Assembly: GCA_964569055.1 (NCBI GenBank)
Contig: CAZMSZ010000142.1
Coordinates: 1 to 17,085, forward strand
DNA from: JAWLGW01 sp964569055
GTDB lineage: Bacteria; Planctomycetota; J058
Direction of reading: 5' to 3'
DNA length: 17,085 bases
This document shows, piece after piece, positions 1 through 7,889 of the stretch. The number at the start of each line of letters is the position of its first letter. The stretch's first letter is position 1. Made by a program: the position numbers and the translations under genes. The notes under the pieces were generated by a model. That model saw nothing but the letters and a program-made list of their open reading frames with translations. It was not told the DNA's origin and ran no database searches.

Positions 1-4
1 CACC

Positions 5-1849
5 TCAGAACCGATACCGCGCCGCCAGCCCCACGAACGCGGTCACACCGTCATCATTCTCCGAGCGGCGCAGGTCGAGCTGGGCGTAGCCGCGCACGCC
101 GAAGCTCTCGCCGAGGTCGCGGTCGAGGTCGATCCGGGCGGCGAAGCGGCGGTCGTGGACGGTGAGGTCGGGGAGCGAGTCGCGGTAGGCCAGGGTCAGG
201 GCGAAGCGGGTCAGCTCGCCGGTGTAGCCGTAGCGGAGCACCACCTGGGGGTCGGTGGTGTGGCGGCGCTCGTTGGGGCCCGCGTAGCGGTGGCGGACCG
301 CCACGTCGAGGTCGACCCGGTGCTCGCGGGTGGGCAGGAACGAGAGCCCGAGCACCACCCCGCGCGCGTCGCGCAGCTGGTCGCCCTGGAACAGCTCGCC
401 GCGGGCGCGGGCCTCCCAGCGCTCGCCGAGGGCGAGCGTGGCCGCGACCCAGGCGTTGCGCCGCTCCTGGTCGTTGCGGAAGAACGCCTGCCGGATCGCG
501 GCGTCGAGCGCGGGGTCGTCGAGGTCGAAGTCGACGCGCAGCAGCTCGGCCTGCCACTGCGGGCGTCGCTCCTCGTAGCCCGCCTCGGCGCGCAGGGCCG
601 CCGTGAGCTGGGCGTAGGCCGAGAGGTGCGCGTGGGTCAGGCGGGTGTCCTGGCGGTCGCGCAGGCTGTCGAAGAAGTCGATCACCAGCGCCCCGCGGGC
701 GCCGAACCCGCCGAAGCGCACGTCGGCCCGGGCCTCGACGAAGTCGCGCTCGCCGGGAATGTCGCGGAATCGCTCCAGCGCCCCGGCCACGCTGGCCCGC
801 ACCGCCCCGGTGTGGCCGAAGGCGCGGGCGAAGCGCAGGCCGCCGCCCACGATGAACGACTCGTAGTCCTCGGGCCGGGGGTCGAGCGAGACCGCGAACC
901 CGCCGAAGGCGAACGGGGTGAAGCTGCCCACGCGCACGCCGACCCGCGCCCCGTCGATCAGGCCGGCCTCGAACACGTCGGGCACGTAGTCGCGCCCGAT
1001 CGTGAGCTCGATCCGCTCGCCCAGCGTCGTCGGCTCGAGGGCCGCCTCGACCTCGACGGCGACCGCGCTGAGCTGCCACCAGGTCTCGCCCTCGTGCTCG
1101 CCCTCCCACTCGCGCCCGCCGTTGATCGGGTGGCGGAAGCCGCCCTGGAAGAAGAACCGGGCCCGGTCGCTGCCGAACAGGCGGCGGACCTCGAGCCGCA
1201 GCCGCCCGAAGGGCGTGGTGCGCGAGACCCCGGCCGCCTCGTCGTAGGCGCCGTCCACCCCGAGCTCGATTTGCCCGCGCAGCTCGTTGGCGGGCAGGCC
1301 CGAGGGGGCGAGCCACGGGCCCTCGCCCTCCGCCGCCCCCTCCCCCTCGGCGCGGGCCAGCGCCGGCGCGGCCACGCCGCCGGCGGCGGGCGGCGGGGCG
1401 GGCTCGCGGCGGAACGTGACCAGCTCGCGCTCGGGGAGCGGGCCCGAGGTGAACGTGTCGAGCGTGGGCGCGGGCCGGCCCACGCGCACCGCGCCCGGGG
1501 CCTCGCTCGCGGGCGGCGGCTCGGCGGCGGCCGGGTCCCGCGCGGGGGGCGCCCCCTCGAGCGCGAGCTCCTGGTCGCGCTCGAGGGTGACCCCCGGCGC
1601 CGCGACCACGAGGTAGCGCGAGGAGACGGCGACCAGCTTGGCGCGCACCACCTCGCCGCTGGGGAGCCGCAGCACGACCTCGGCCCCCTCGCGCGCCTCG
1701 CGGCGGACCGTGACCTCGAGGTAGACCTTCTCGCCCCGCACCGAGACCACCCGGGCGGTGACGGCCTCGGGCGCGGCCGCGGCCGGGGCCGCGAGCGCGA
1801 CCAGCAGCAGGAGCGCCAGCGCGGCGAGCGGGGGGCGCGGCGCGCTCAC
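5..1849 (-). CDS. Outer-membrane beta-barrel protein, putative porin partner of the multiheme cytochromes
   Basis: A 614-residue exported protein, last gene of the five-gene electron-transfer operon. The GTG start is chosen because it overlaps the stop of the decaheme gene by 4 bases and is followed directly by a signal peptide (hydrophobic residues 8-26, Ala-rich cleavage site near 25). Residues about 30-97 form a small beta-rich domain, 98-185 a Pro/Ala-rich linker, and 190-614 alternate polar and hydrophobic residues with many aromatic-flanked strands. The protein ends in RYRF; a C-terminal Phe is the usual outer-membrane barrel assembly signal. I see no cysteine, so it lacks the CxxC of classic MtrB. 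Barrel identity is inferred from pattern and context, not from a recognised family. It probably sheathes or docks the adjacent decaheme cytochrome in the outer membrane; a general channel or structural barrel is the alternative. Confidence 0.8.
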   Translation of the reverse strand: MSAPRPPLAALALLLLVALAAPAAAAPEAVTARVVSVRGEKVYLEVTVRREAREGAEVVLRLPSGEVVRAKLVAVSSRYLVVAAPGVTLERDQELALEGAPPARDPAAAEPPPASEAPGAVRVGRPAPTLDTFTSGPLPERELVTFRREPAPPPAAGGVAAPALARAEGEGAAEGEGPWLAPSGLPANELRGQIELGVDGAYDEAAGVSRTTPFGRLRLEVRRLFGSDRARFFFQGGFRHPINGGREWEGEHEGETWWQLSAVAVEVEAALEPTTLGERIELTIGRDYVPDVFEAGLIDGARVGVRVGSFTPFAFGGFAVSLDPRPEDYESFIVGGGLRFARAFGHTGAVRASVAGALERFRDIPGERDFVEARADVRFGGFGARGALVIDFFDSLRDRQDTRLTHAHLSAYAQLTAALRAEAGYEERRPQWQAELLRVDFDLDDPALDAAIRQAFFRNDQERRNAWVAATLALGERWEARARGELFQGDQLRDARGVVLGLSFLPTREHRVDLDVAVRHRYAGPNERRHTTDPQVVLRYGYTGELTRFALTLAYRDSLPDLTVHDRRFAARIDLDRDLGESFGVRGYAQLDLRRSENDDGVTAFVGLAARYRF

Positions 1850-2724
1850 TGCGACGCTCCGTTGAACGTGACCGGCGGGTCGACGTTCTGGTGGCACAGG
1901 CGGCAGTCGCTCGGGAAGCTGCTCGCGGGGTGGTTGGGGACGCCCGGGAGGCTCGCCGTCGAGGCGTAGTCGTCCTGGTGGCAGCTCAGGCAGTCGTTGC
2001 CGCTGGCGGCGAGGCCCGCGAAGGTCGCGCCCGTGTGGCACTCCACGCACGACGCGCGCGCGTGCGCCCCCTCCAGCCGGTAGCTCAGGTGGGTGTAGCT
2101 CGCCCCCATGAAGCTGCTGGTGGTGTGACACAGGCCGCAGCTCGTGAACATGGCCGCCACGTGGCTGGGGCGCGCGCGCTGGTAGTCGCGCACGTGGCAC
2201 AGCATGCACTCGGTGGGCGTGGCCGCGAGGGGCTCCCCGCGCGCGGGGCGGTGGCACTGCTCGCAGGCCAGCGCCGCGTGGGCGCCCGTGAGGGGGAACC
2301 GCGTGCGCTCGTGCACGAAGAACCCGCGCGGCACCTGCCAGTCGCGCGTGGTGTGGCAGGCCTCGCAGCGCTGCGAGTTCTGCCCGGCGTGGGGGTCCTT
2401 GTGGCACGCGCTGCAGCTCGAGGTCAGCGCGTCGAGGCCGCGGCGGTGGCAGGCGGAGCACTCGACCTTGGCGTGGGCCCCCTTCAGCGGGAAGCCGGTC
2501 AGGCCGTGGTCGAACTGGCCCTCAGCCGGCGCCTGGATCGCGCTCCAGCCCTGTTCCACGTGGCAGTCGGCGCAGCGGCCCGACCAAACCGGGGGCTCCT
2601 CGGTCGTGACGGGCGGCGCGGCCCGCCCGCCGTCCTCCTGGGCGGAGAGCGTGAACAGCCCCGCGCTCGAGAGGAGCACCAGGAGCGCCGCCGCCCGCGC
2701 GAGCGTGTGCTGGGTGCCCCTCAC
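1846..2724 (-). CDS. Decaheme c-type cytochrome, periplasmic (MtrA-like size and heme count)
   Basis: A 292-residue exported cytochrome with ten CxxCH heme-attachment motifs, the first at residues 51-55 and the last at 274-278. A signal peptide covers residues 1-28 (hydrophobic core 11-26, ending SA before QEDGG). The GTG start overlaps the upstream 26-heme gene stop by 4 bases, and the signal peptide begins immediately after it. The segment around motifs 3-5 has the same layout as the modules of the upstream gene: a CxxCH-x-DPH heme, a second CxxCH, then a GAH...CxxCH heme. Ten hemes in about 300 residues next to a barrel gene matches the MtrA/MtrB arrangement of porin-cytochrome conduits. 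Homology to MtrA itself is not shown; the similarity is in heme number, size and context. Likely role: carry electrons from the periplasm into or through the barrel encoded next. Confidence 0.9.
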   Translation of the reverse strand: MRGTQHTLARAAALLVLLSSAGLFTLSAQEDGGRAAPPVTTEEPPVWSGRCADCHVEQGWSAIQAPAEGQFDHGLTGFPLKGAHAKVECSACHRRGLDALTSSCSACHKDPHAGQNSQRCEACHTTRDWQVPRGFFVHERTRFPLTGAHAALACEQCHRPARGEPLAATPTECMLCHVRDYQRARPSHVAAMFTSCGLCHTTSSFMGASYTHLSYRLEGAHARASCVECHTGATFAGLAASGNDCLSCHQDDYASTASLPGVPNHPASSFPSDCRLCHQNVDPPVTFNGASQ

Positions 2725-5039
2725 CGGCCCTCTCCTCGCACGGCCTTCCCCGCCGCGTGCGGGTTGACGTGGCAGTCGCCGCAGTCGCGCCCCTCGATCG
2801 GGGCGTAGTGGACCACCTCGCGCACCCCGCCGCCCGGGAGCTCGCGCCGGACCGACAGGTGGCAGGCGTCGCAGGCCAGCGCGGCGTGCTGGCCGCGGAG
2901 CGGGAACCGGCTGCGCTCGTGGTCGAACTTGGTGGGGGTCCAGTCCTGCGGGCGGTGGCAGCCCAAGCAGCCGCCCTCGCGCCCGGCGAACTGGCCGAGG
3001 TGCGGGTCGAGGTGGCAGCCGGCGCAGTCGGCGGGGGTCCCGCGCCAGGTGATCGCCTGGCCGTGGTGCAGCCCGCTCACGTGGCAGCGCGCGCAGTCGA
3101 CCGCGTGCGGCCCGGTGAGCGGGAACCCGAGGCGCGCGTGGGCCCCCACCCCGAAGCTCGAGGGGCTGAACCGCTCGGGCGCGTGGCAGTCGGCGCAGGA
3201 CTGCTCGCCGAACTGGCCGCGGTGCGGGTCGTCGTGGCAGGTGGCGCAGGCGCTGGGGCTCCCCTCCCAGCGGAAGCGCTGCACGTCGCCCGGCAGGTCG
3301 CGGGTGTGGCACACCTCGCAGGGGATCGCCTGGTGCGCGCCCAGCAGCGGGAGGCGGGTCTGGGCGTGGCGCTCCTCGTCGTAGCGCGAGGGGGTGAAGC
3401 GGTGCTCGTCGTGGCACTGCGCGCAGTCTCGCGCCAGCTGGCCGCGGTGCGGGTCCTCGTGGCAGGCCACGCAGCCCGCGGCGCGCACCTCGGTCAGCGC
3501 CATGCGCCGCAGCCCGCCCTCGGGCGCGCGGCCGCCGTGGCAGCCCTCGCAGCTCGTCTGGAGGTGGGCGCCCACGATCGGGAACCCGAGCGCAGCGTGC
3601 CCCTCCGCGTCGAGCTGGGCGAGGTGGAAGTCGCCGAAGCCGTGGCACGAGGCGCAGTCGTTGGCGAGCCGGCCCTGGTGCGGGTCCTGGTGGCACGCCT
3701 GGCAGGACTGCTCGAGCGGCCCCACGGGCGCCCCGCCGCGCGCCGGCAGACGCGGGAAGGTGGCCTCCTGGCCGTGGCAGCGCTCGCAGGCCACCGCGTG
3801 CCCCTCGATCAGGGGGAGCGGGTGGTCTTCCAGGGCGTAGCGCGGCGTCTCCTCCCAGCGCTCGGTCCCGTGGCAGCGGTCGCAGCTGGTGCGGCCCACC
3901 GCCATTTCGCGGGCGAACGCGCCGCGGTGGGGGTCCTCGTGGCAGTCGGCGCAGGCGGCCCGCGGGGCGCGCTCGAGCCGCTCGCCGTGGCACTGCGCGC
4001 ACGAGACCTGCGCGTGCGCCCCGTCCAGCGGGAAGCCGGTGCGCGCCTGGTGGTCGAACGGCGCCTCCTCGGCCAGCGGCCAGCCGTGCGGGGTGTGGCA
4101 CTCGGCGCAGGAGGCGAAGCCCGGGGCGCGGCGCGGCTCGGCGCGGTGCGGGTTGTCGTGGCAGCTGGCACAGGTGGGGAGCGCGCCGACCTCCGCCCGC
4201 CCCGGCTCGGTCGCCCGGCCGAGGCCCTCGCGGAACGGGCGCGCGGCCGCCTTGGCCAGCACCGCCTCGAAGCTCGGCAGGGCCGCCGGCCGGGGCGGCG
4301 CGGGCTGCGCGCCGCTCGGGGCGGCGGTGTGGCACGCCTCGCAGGCGACGGCGGCGTGCTCGCCCTCGAGCGGGAAGCGGGCCGCGGCGTGGTCGAACCC
4401 GGGAGCGGGCTTCCAGGCGCTCGCCTGGTGGCAGCTCGCGCAGTCGCGCCCGAGGGTGGGCGTGTGCGGGTCGGCGTGGCACCCGGCGCAGTCGGGCGCC
4501 AGGCCGAGGAACGTGTGCTCCGTGCCGGCGAACGCGAGCACCGCCGGGTCGACCACCAGGCGCGTGGCGTGGCAGTCGGCGCAGGCGAGCTTCGCGTGCG
4601 CCCCCACCAGCTCGAACGCGGTGCCCGCCGCGTGCGGGAACTGCTCGGCCGTGGCCTCCCCGGCGCGCGCCGGGCGGAAGGGTGCCTCGGGCGTCGGCCA
4701 GCGGATCAGCGCGTAGTCCTCGCCGTGGTGCTCGGAGTGGCAGTCGTTGCAGGCGCCGGCCCGCTCGGGCTGCCCGTGGTAGCCGCGCCCCGCGGCGATC
4801 CGCTGCGCGAGCGGCTCGTGGCACGCCAGGCAGCGCCCCTCGTCGACCCCGCCGCCGGGCGCGTGGCAGTCGGCGCAGTGCGCCTCGCCTTCGAGGTGCC
4901 CGTGGACCCGCGCCAGCGGGCGCGAGGTGAACGGCGAGCGCAGCGGCGCGCCGTCGCCCGTGAACAGCACCGCGGCGCCGAGGGCCGCGAGCACCAGGGC
5001 GGTGAGCAGGACCAGCCGTGCGCGTCGGGAGAGGGTCAT
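2721..5039 (-). CDS. 26-heme c-type cytochrome built of tandem triheme modules
   Basis: A 772-residue multiheme cytochrome with 26 CxxCH motifs, starting at residue 55, roughly one per 28 residues. The ATG start overlaps the stop of the upstream membrane gene by 4 bases. Residues 9-27 form one hydrophobic helix with no clear cleavage site, so it may be a membrane anchor rather than a cleaved signal. After a four-heme N-terminal part, seven successive modules repeat the order CxxCH-x-(D/N)PH, CxxCH, GxH...CxxCH, each about 75-95 residues. A lone CxxCH-x-NPH heme follows at the C-terminus. The extra His in DPH and GAH are plausible distal ligands, implying mostly bis-His hemes. Placed between a b-type membrane cytochrome and a decaheme cytochrome, it most likely wires the inner membrane to the outer membrane through the periplasm. 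It belongs to the broad cytochrome c3-like multiheme group; no named family is claimed. Confidence 0.92.
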   Translation of the reverse strand: MTLSRRARLVLLTALVLAALGAAVLFTGDGAPLRSPFTSRPLARVHGHLEGEAHCADCHAPGGGVDEGRCLACHEPLAQRIAAGRGYHGQPERAGACNDCHSEHHGEDYALIRWPTPEAPFRPARAGEATAEQFPHAAGTAFELVGAHAKLACADCHATRLVVDPAVLAFAGTEHTFLGLAPDCAGCHADPHTPTLGRDCASCHQASAWKPAPGFDHAAARFPLEGEHAAVACEACHTAAPSGAQPAPPRPAALPSFEAVLAKAAARPFREGLGRATEPGRAEVGALPTCASCHDNPHRAEPRRAPGFASCAECHTPHGWPLAEEAPFDHQARTGFPLDGAHAQVSCAQCHGERLERAPRAACADCHEDPHRGAFAREMAVGRTSCDRCHGTERWEETPRYALEDHPLPLIEGHAVACERCHGQEATFPRLPARGGAPVGPLEQSCQACHQDPHQGRLANDCASCHGFGDFHLAQLDAEGHAALGFPIVGAHLQTSCEGCHGGRAPEGGLRRMALTEVRAAGCVACHEDPHRGQLARDCAQCHDEHRFTPSRYDEERHAQTRLPLLGAHQAIPCEVCHTRDLPGDVQRFRWEGSPSACATCHDDPHRGQFGEQSCADCHAPERFSPSSFGVGAHARLGFPLTGPHAVDCARCHVSGLHHGQAITWRGTPADCAGCHLDPHLGQFAGREGGCLGCHRPQDWTPTKFDHERSRFPLRGQHAALACDACHLSVRRELPGGGVREVVHYAPIEGRDCGDCHVNPHAAGKAVRGEGR

Positions 5040-6499
5040 CCGCCCAGCACCTGCAGCCGGCTGTAGGTCAGCGCGATCGTGACGTGGAGCGCCATGGTCA
5101 CCACCAGGATCAGCGCCAGGATCATGTGGAGCGCCCGCCAGGTGTCCATGAGGTCCTGCATGGCGGGGAGCTGCGCCAGCCGCCGGTCGAGCCGCCCGTG
5201 GAGCCGCACCAGCTCGAGGGTCTCCTCCACCAGCGCGGGGGCCTCGCCGCCCGCCTCGGCCGCCAGCCGGCGCAGGCGCCGCGCCAGCGCGCGGTTGCGG
5301 CCGAAGGCCCGCAGGTCCTCGAGCAGGAGCGGGAGCGCGAACCCGAGCCCGAGGCGCGCGTCCTCGTCGACCCGCCCGTCGGCCTGCGAGACCTGCGACA
5401 GCGCGTCCCGCCGGTGGCCCGCGAGCGCCTCGCGCGCCGCCTCGAGCAGCTCGGGGTGAGCGGCCAGGCGCGCTCGCAGCCGCGCGCGCAGCCGGGCGAG
5501 GTGCACCGCCAGCTCGGGGCGGTCCGCCGCCTCGCCGCCGGTGCGGCGCGGGAGGTGGGCCAGCACGTAGCGCCCGAACAGCCCCGAGGCGATGGCCGCC
5601 GCGATCGAGGCCGCGCTGATCCGGGCCACGAGGTTGGCGGCGTTGAGCGCGCTGTGCACCAGGATCAGGCTCCCGCCGGTCAGCCCGCACACGAAGTGGA
5701 GGTTGAGCCACAGCCGCAGGCTGACCCACTCGCGCAGGAGGCCCAGCCGCCGGCGCAGCACGTAGGTCAGGTTGAGCAGGAACAGGGCCGAGCCGGCCAC
5801 CCCGAACAGCAGGCCCAGCCCGCCGCCCGAGCCGAGCGTGCGGTCCCAGGGGTGCCCGGGGCGCTGGGGGTCGGCGAGCCCGTAGTAGTCCCAGCCCGCC
5901 ACCAGCAGCGCGGGGCCGAGCAGCGCGCCCCCGACGCTGAGCAGCACCCACAGCAGGTCGCCGCGCCACAGCCCGGCCAGCCGCTCCACCGGGGTGGGGC
6001 GCAGCTCGCGCGGCTCCTCGGGGAGGGCGCGCGGCGCGGGCGCGGCGGCCGGCGCCGCGGGCTCCTCCTCCTCGTCCAGCACGATCGGGGTCTCGCCCGC
6101 GCTCTCGAACAGCTCCCGCTGCTCGCGCAGGGCGGCGCGCTCCAGCGGGTTGACCGGCAGCTCGAGCTCCTGCGTGTCGCTCAGCGAGCGCGGGCGCTCG
6201 TCGCTCTGGGGGTCGACCAGCCCTCGCCGCGAGCCGCTCGAGCCGCCCGTGCGCAGGAGCGGGATCAGCCCGCGGTCGCGCGGGCGGTCGAGGGCGGGGG
6301 GGATCGGGGCCAGGTCGGAGGCGTCTAGGTCGTCGACGCCCTCGAGCCCGCGCGGCGCCGGCGGGCGGCGATCGAGGGCGGGCGGCACGGGCGCGAGGTC
6401 GGAGGCGTCGATGTCGTCGTCGTCGAGCGGGTCGTCGACCGGGCCGAGGCCCGTCTCGCCGAAGGGGAAGCGCACGCGCGGGTCGTCGGCCGCGCTCAC
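5036..6499 (-). CDS. Integral membrane protein with di-heme b-type cytochrome histidine pattern, putative quinone oxidoreductase subunit
   Basis: A 487-residue protein whose GTG start overlaps the stop of the FAD gene by 4 bases. Residues 1-175 are acidic and Pro-rich without a signal peptide, and contain a duplicated 17-residue motif (28-44 and 56-72). Five hydrophobic helices lie near 183-202, 227-247, 263-284, 290-313 and 457-478. H268/H282 lie in helix 3 and H458/H472 in helix 5, each pair 14 residues apart, which is the spacing of four-histidine, two-heme b cytochromes. A charged, helix-rich insertion of about 140 residues separates helices 4 and 5. Arg-rich loops after helices 2 and 4 put the N-terminus and the insertion in the cytoplasm. 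Inference: it passes electrons between quinone or the FAD/Fe-S partner and the 26-heme cytochrome. I do not recognise a named family. Confidence 0.88.
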   Translation of the reverse strand: MSAADDPRVRFPFGETGLGPVDDPLDDDDIDASDLAPVPPALDRRPPAPRGLEGVDDLDASDLAPIPPALDRPRDRGLIPLLRTGGSSGSRRGLVDPQSDERPRSLSDTQELELPVNPLERAALREQRELFESAGETPIVLDEEEEPAAPAAAPAPRALPEEPRELRPTPVERLAGLWRGDLLWVLLSVGGALLGPALLVAGWDYYGLADPQRPGHPWDRTLGSGGGLGLLFGVAGSALFLLNLTYVLRRRLGLLREWVSLRLWLNLHFVCGLTGGSLILVHSALNAANLVARISAASIAAAIASGLFGRYVLAHLPRRTGGEAADRPELAVHLARLRARLRARLAAHPELLEAAREALAGHRRDALSQVSQADGRVDEDARLGLGFALPLLLEDLRAFGRNRALARRLRRLAAEAGGEAPALVEETLELVRLHGRLDRRLAQLPAMQDLMDTWRALHMILALILVVTMALHVTIALTYSRLQVLGG

Positions 6500-7875
6500 G
6501 AGGCCCGCCCGTCGCGCGCCCGGCGGGGGCGCCGCTCGCCGATCGCCACCTCGCCGTGCTTGGTCTCGACCGCGACCCCGATCGACTCCAGGAACGGGGT
6601 GGGCAGCACGCCGCCCACGTTGACGATCACGTCGTCGATCTCGAGGGTGGTCCGCCCGGCCTGGCCCTCGAGCACCACGCGGTCGGGCGTGATCGCGCGC
6701 ACCGTCGTGCCGAGGTGGAGCGTGACCTTGCCCGCCGCCGCCGCCGCCTCGAGGTCCTCGCGGTTCTTCTTCTTGACCCGAAAGAACGCCTCGCCGCGGT
6801 ACGAGACGTGGACCGTGGTGCGGGCCACCGCGGCCAGCGCCACCGCCGCCTCGACCGCCGAGTCGCCGCCGCCCACGCACAGCACGCGGCGGCCGCGGTA
6901 CTGCTCGGCGTCGATCAGGCGATAGACCACGTGCGCGAGCTCCTCGCCGGGCACCTCCAGGCGCCGCGGCGTCCCGCGCCGGCCGATCGCGAGCACCACC
7001 GTCCGCGCGGCGAACGTCTCCTCCGCGCCGTCGTCGCGGGCGGCGGTCACCTTGAAGTCGCCCAGGGCGCCGCTGACGCCGGTCACGCGCCGCCCCTCGA
7101 GCACCTCGATCCCGCAGGTGAGGGCCACGCGCTCCATCTCCGCGATCAGCTCCTCCTTGAGCATCTCGCGCTTCCCGAACCGGCCCACGATCGGCAGCTT
7201 GATCGGCTCGGTGAACACCACCTTGCGGCGGGGGTAGTGCGTCACGCTCCCGCCCAGGCCGAGCTGCTCGATCAGGCGATAGCTCACGCCGCGGTCGACG
7301 CAGGCCACCGCCGCCGCCAGCCCGGCCGGGCCCGCGCCCACGATCAGGACGTCCGCCGCGGCCGGGTCGCCGGCCGCTCGCGCCTGCGGGCGGGCGAGCG
7401 CGCCCGGGACCGACTCGATCGCCTTCTGGCCCTGCCGCATGGCGTTGCGGATCAGGCCCATGCCCCCCAGCTCGCCCACCACGAACACGCCGTCGACGTT
7501 GGTCTCGTAGCCGGCGCGCAGCAGCGGGATGTCCACGCCGCGCTCGGCCGTGCCGAACACCAGCGCGATCGCCCCCACCGGGCAGCTCGCGTGGCAGCGG
7601 CCGTGGCCGATACAGCTCGCGGCCTGGATCATCTGCGTGAGCCCCTCGATCCGGCCGAGGACCTGCTCGGGGCAGGCGTCGACGCAGGCGGCCGAGCCGA
7701 TGCACACGTCGAGGTCGATCACCGGGTGCAGGCTGGGGGGCTGATCGAGCCCCGAGGCCTGCGCCTCGGCCAGGGCGGCCTGGGCCTGATCCTCGCGCCG
7801 GAAGGCCACCAGCGCCGCGACCGCGATCACGACCACCACCAGGACCGCCGCGCTGATCGCCAGCGCGGTCAGCAC
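6496..7875 (-). CDS. Membrane-anchored ferredoxin-domain/FAD-dependent pyridine nucleotide oxidoreductase
   Basis: A 459-residue flavoprotein and first gene of the operon. Residues 3-25 form a transmembrane helix followed by Arg-Arg, which places the rest in the cytoplasm. Residues 58-68 and 88-98 form two ferredoxin-like motifs whose second Cys is replaced by S61 and H91. An FAD-binding GxGxxG lies at 180-185 and a second nucleotide-binding site (GGGDSAVE) at 335-342, as in the thioredoxin-reductase/YpdA-like flavoprotein fold. No redox CxxC pair is present in the nucleotide domain, so it is not a thioredoxin reductase. A GVFVVGE-type motif, normally near the C-terminus of that fold, lies at 129-135, ahead of the first Rossmann site. 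The GTG start at 7875 was chosen for its GAGGGGG ribosome-binding site 7 bases upstream and its position just before the helix; a GTG at 7971 would add 32 residues. Likely role: oxidise NAD(P)H, or exchange with ferredoxin, and feed the membrane cytochrome. Confidence 0.9.
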   Translation of the reverse strand: MLTALAISAAVLVVVVIAVAALVAFRREDQAQAALAEAQASGLDQPPSLHPVIDLDVCIGSAACVDACPEQVLGRIEGLTQMIQAASCIGHGRCHASCPVGAIALVFGTAERGVDIPLLRAGYETNVDGVFVVGELGGMGLIRNAMRQGQKAIESVPGALARPQARAAGDPAAADVLIVGAGPAGLAAAVACVDRGVSYRLIEQLGLGGSVTHYPRRKVVFTEPIKLPIVGRFGKREMLKEELIAEMERVALTCGIEVLEGRRVTGVSGALGDFKVTAARDDGAEETFAARTVVLAIGRRGTPRRLEVPGEELAHVVYRLIDAEQYRGRRVLCVGGGDSAVEAAVALAAVARTTVHVSYRGEAFFRVKKKNREDLEAAAAAGKVTLHLGTTVRAITPDRVVLEGQAGRTTLEIDDVIVNVGGVLPTPFLESIGVAVETKHGEVAIGERRPRRARDGRAS

Positions 7876-7882
7876 GTGGGCG

Positions 7883-7889
7883 CCCCCTC
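7883..7889 (-). promoter_or_regulatory. Ribosome binding site deciding the FAD oxidoreductase start
   Basis: GAGGGGG on the minus strand lies 7 bases before the GTG at 7875. It favours that start over the in-frame GTG at 7971, whose upstream context is a weaker G-run only 4 bases away. It does not exclude the longer product. Confidence 0.5.

Noticed and set aside
5..1849. Calling the barrel MtrB/PioB
   Set aside because: No cysteine is visible, the barrel is shorter and an N-terminal domain plus linker is present; only context links it to that family.
155..1969. Long plus-strand open frame antisense to the beta-barrel gene
   Set aside because: Its protein is a low-complexity Arg/Ala/Gly/Glu-rich shadow with no signal, domain or ribosome site; the opposite strand encodes a coherent exported protein.
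1850..2461. N-terminal extension of the beta-barrel gene in the same frame
   Set aside because: The extension is Arg/Pro-rich nonsense overlapping the decaheme gene; the signal peptide begins at the GTG at 1849, within a 4-base overlap.
2757..5066. Plus-strand open frame of 769 codons antisense to the 26-heme gene
   Set aside because: The composition is the mirror of repeated heme codons in GC-rich DNA; the minus strand carries 26 CxxCH motifs.
6496..7875. Calling the flavoprotein a thioredoxin reductase
   Set aside because: The redox CxxC in the nucleotide-binding domain is missing, and it carries a membrane helix and ferredoxin motifs.
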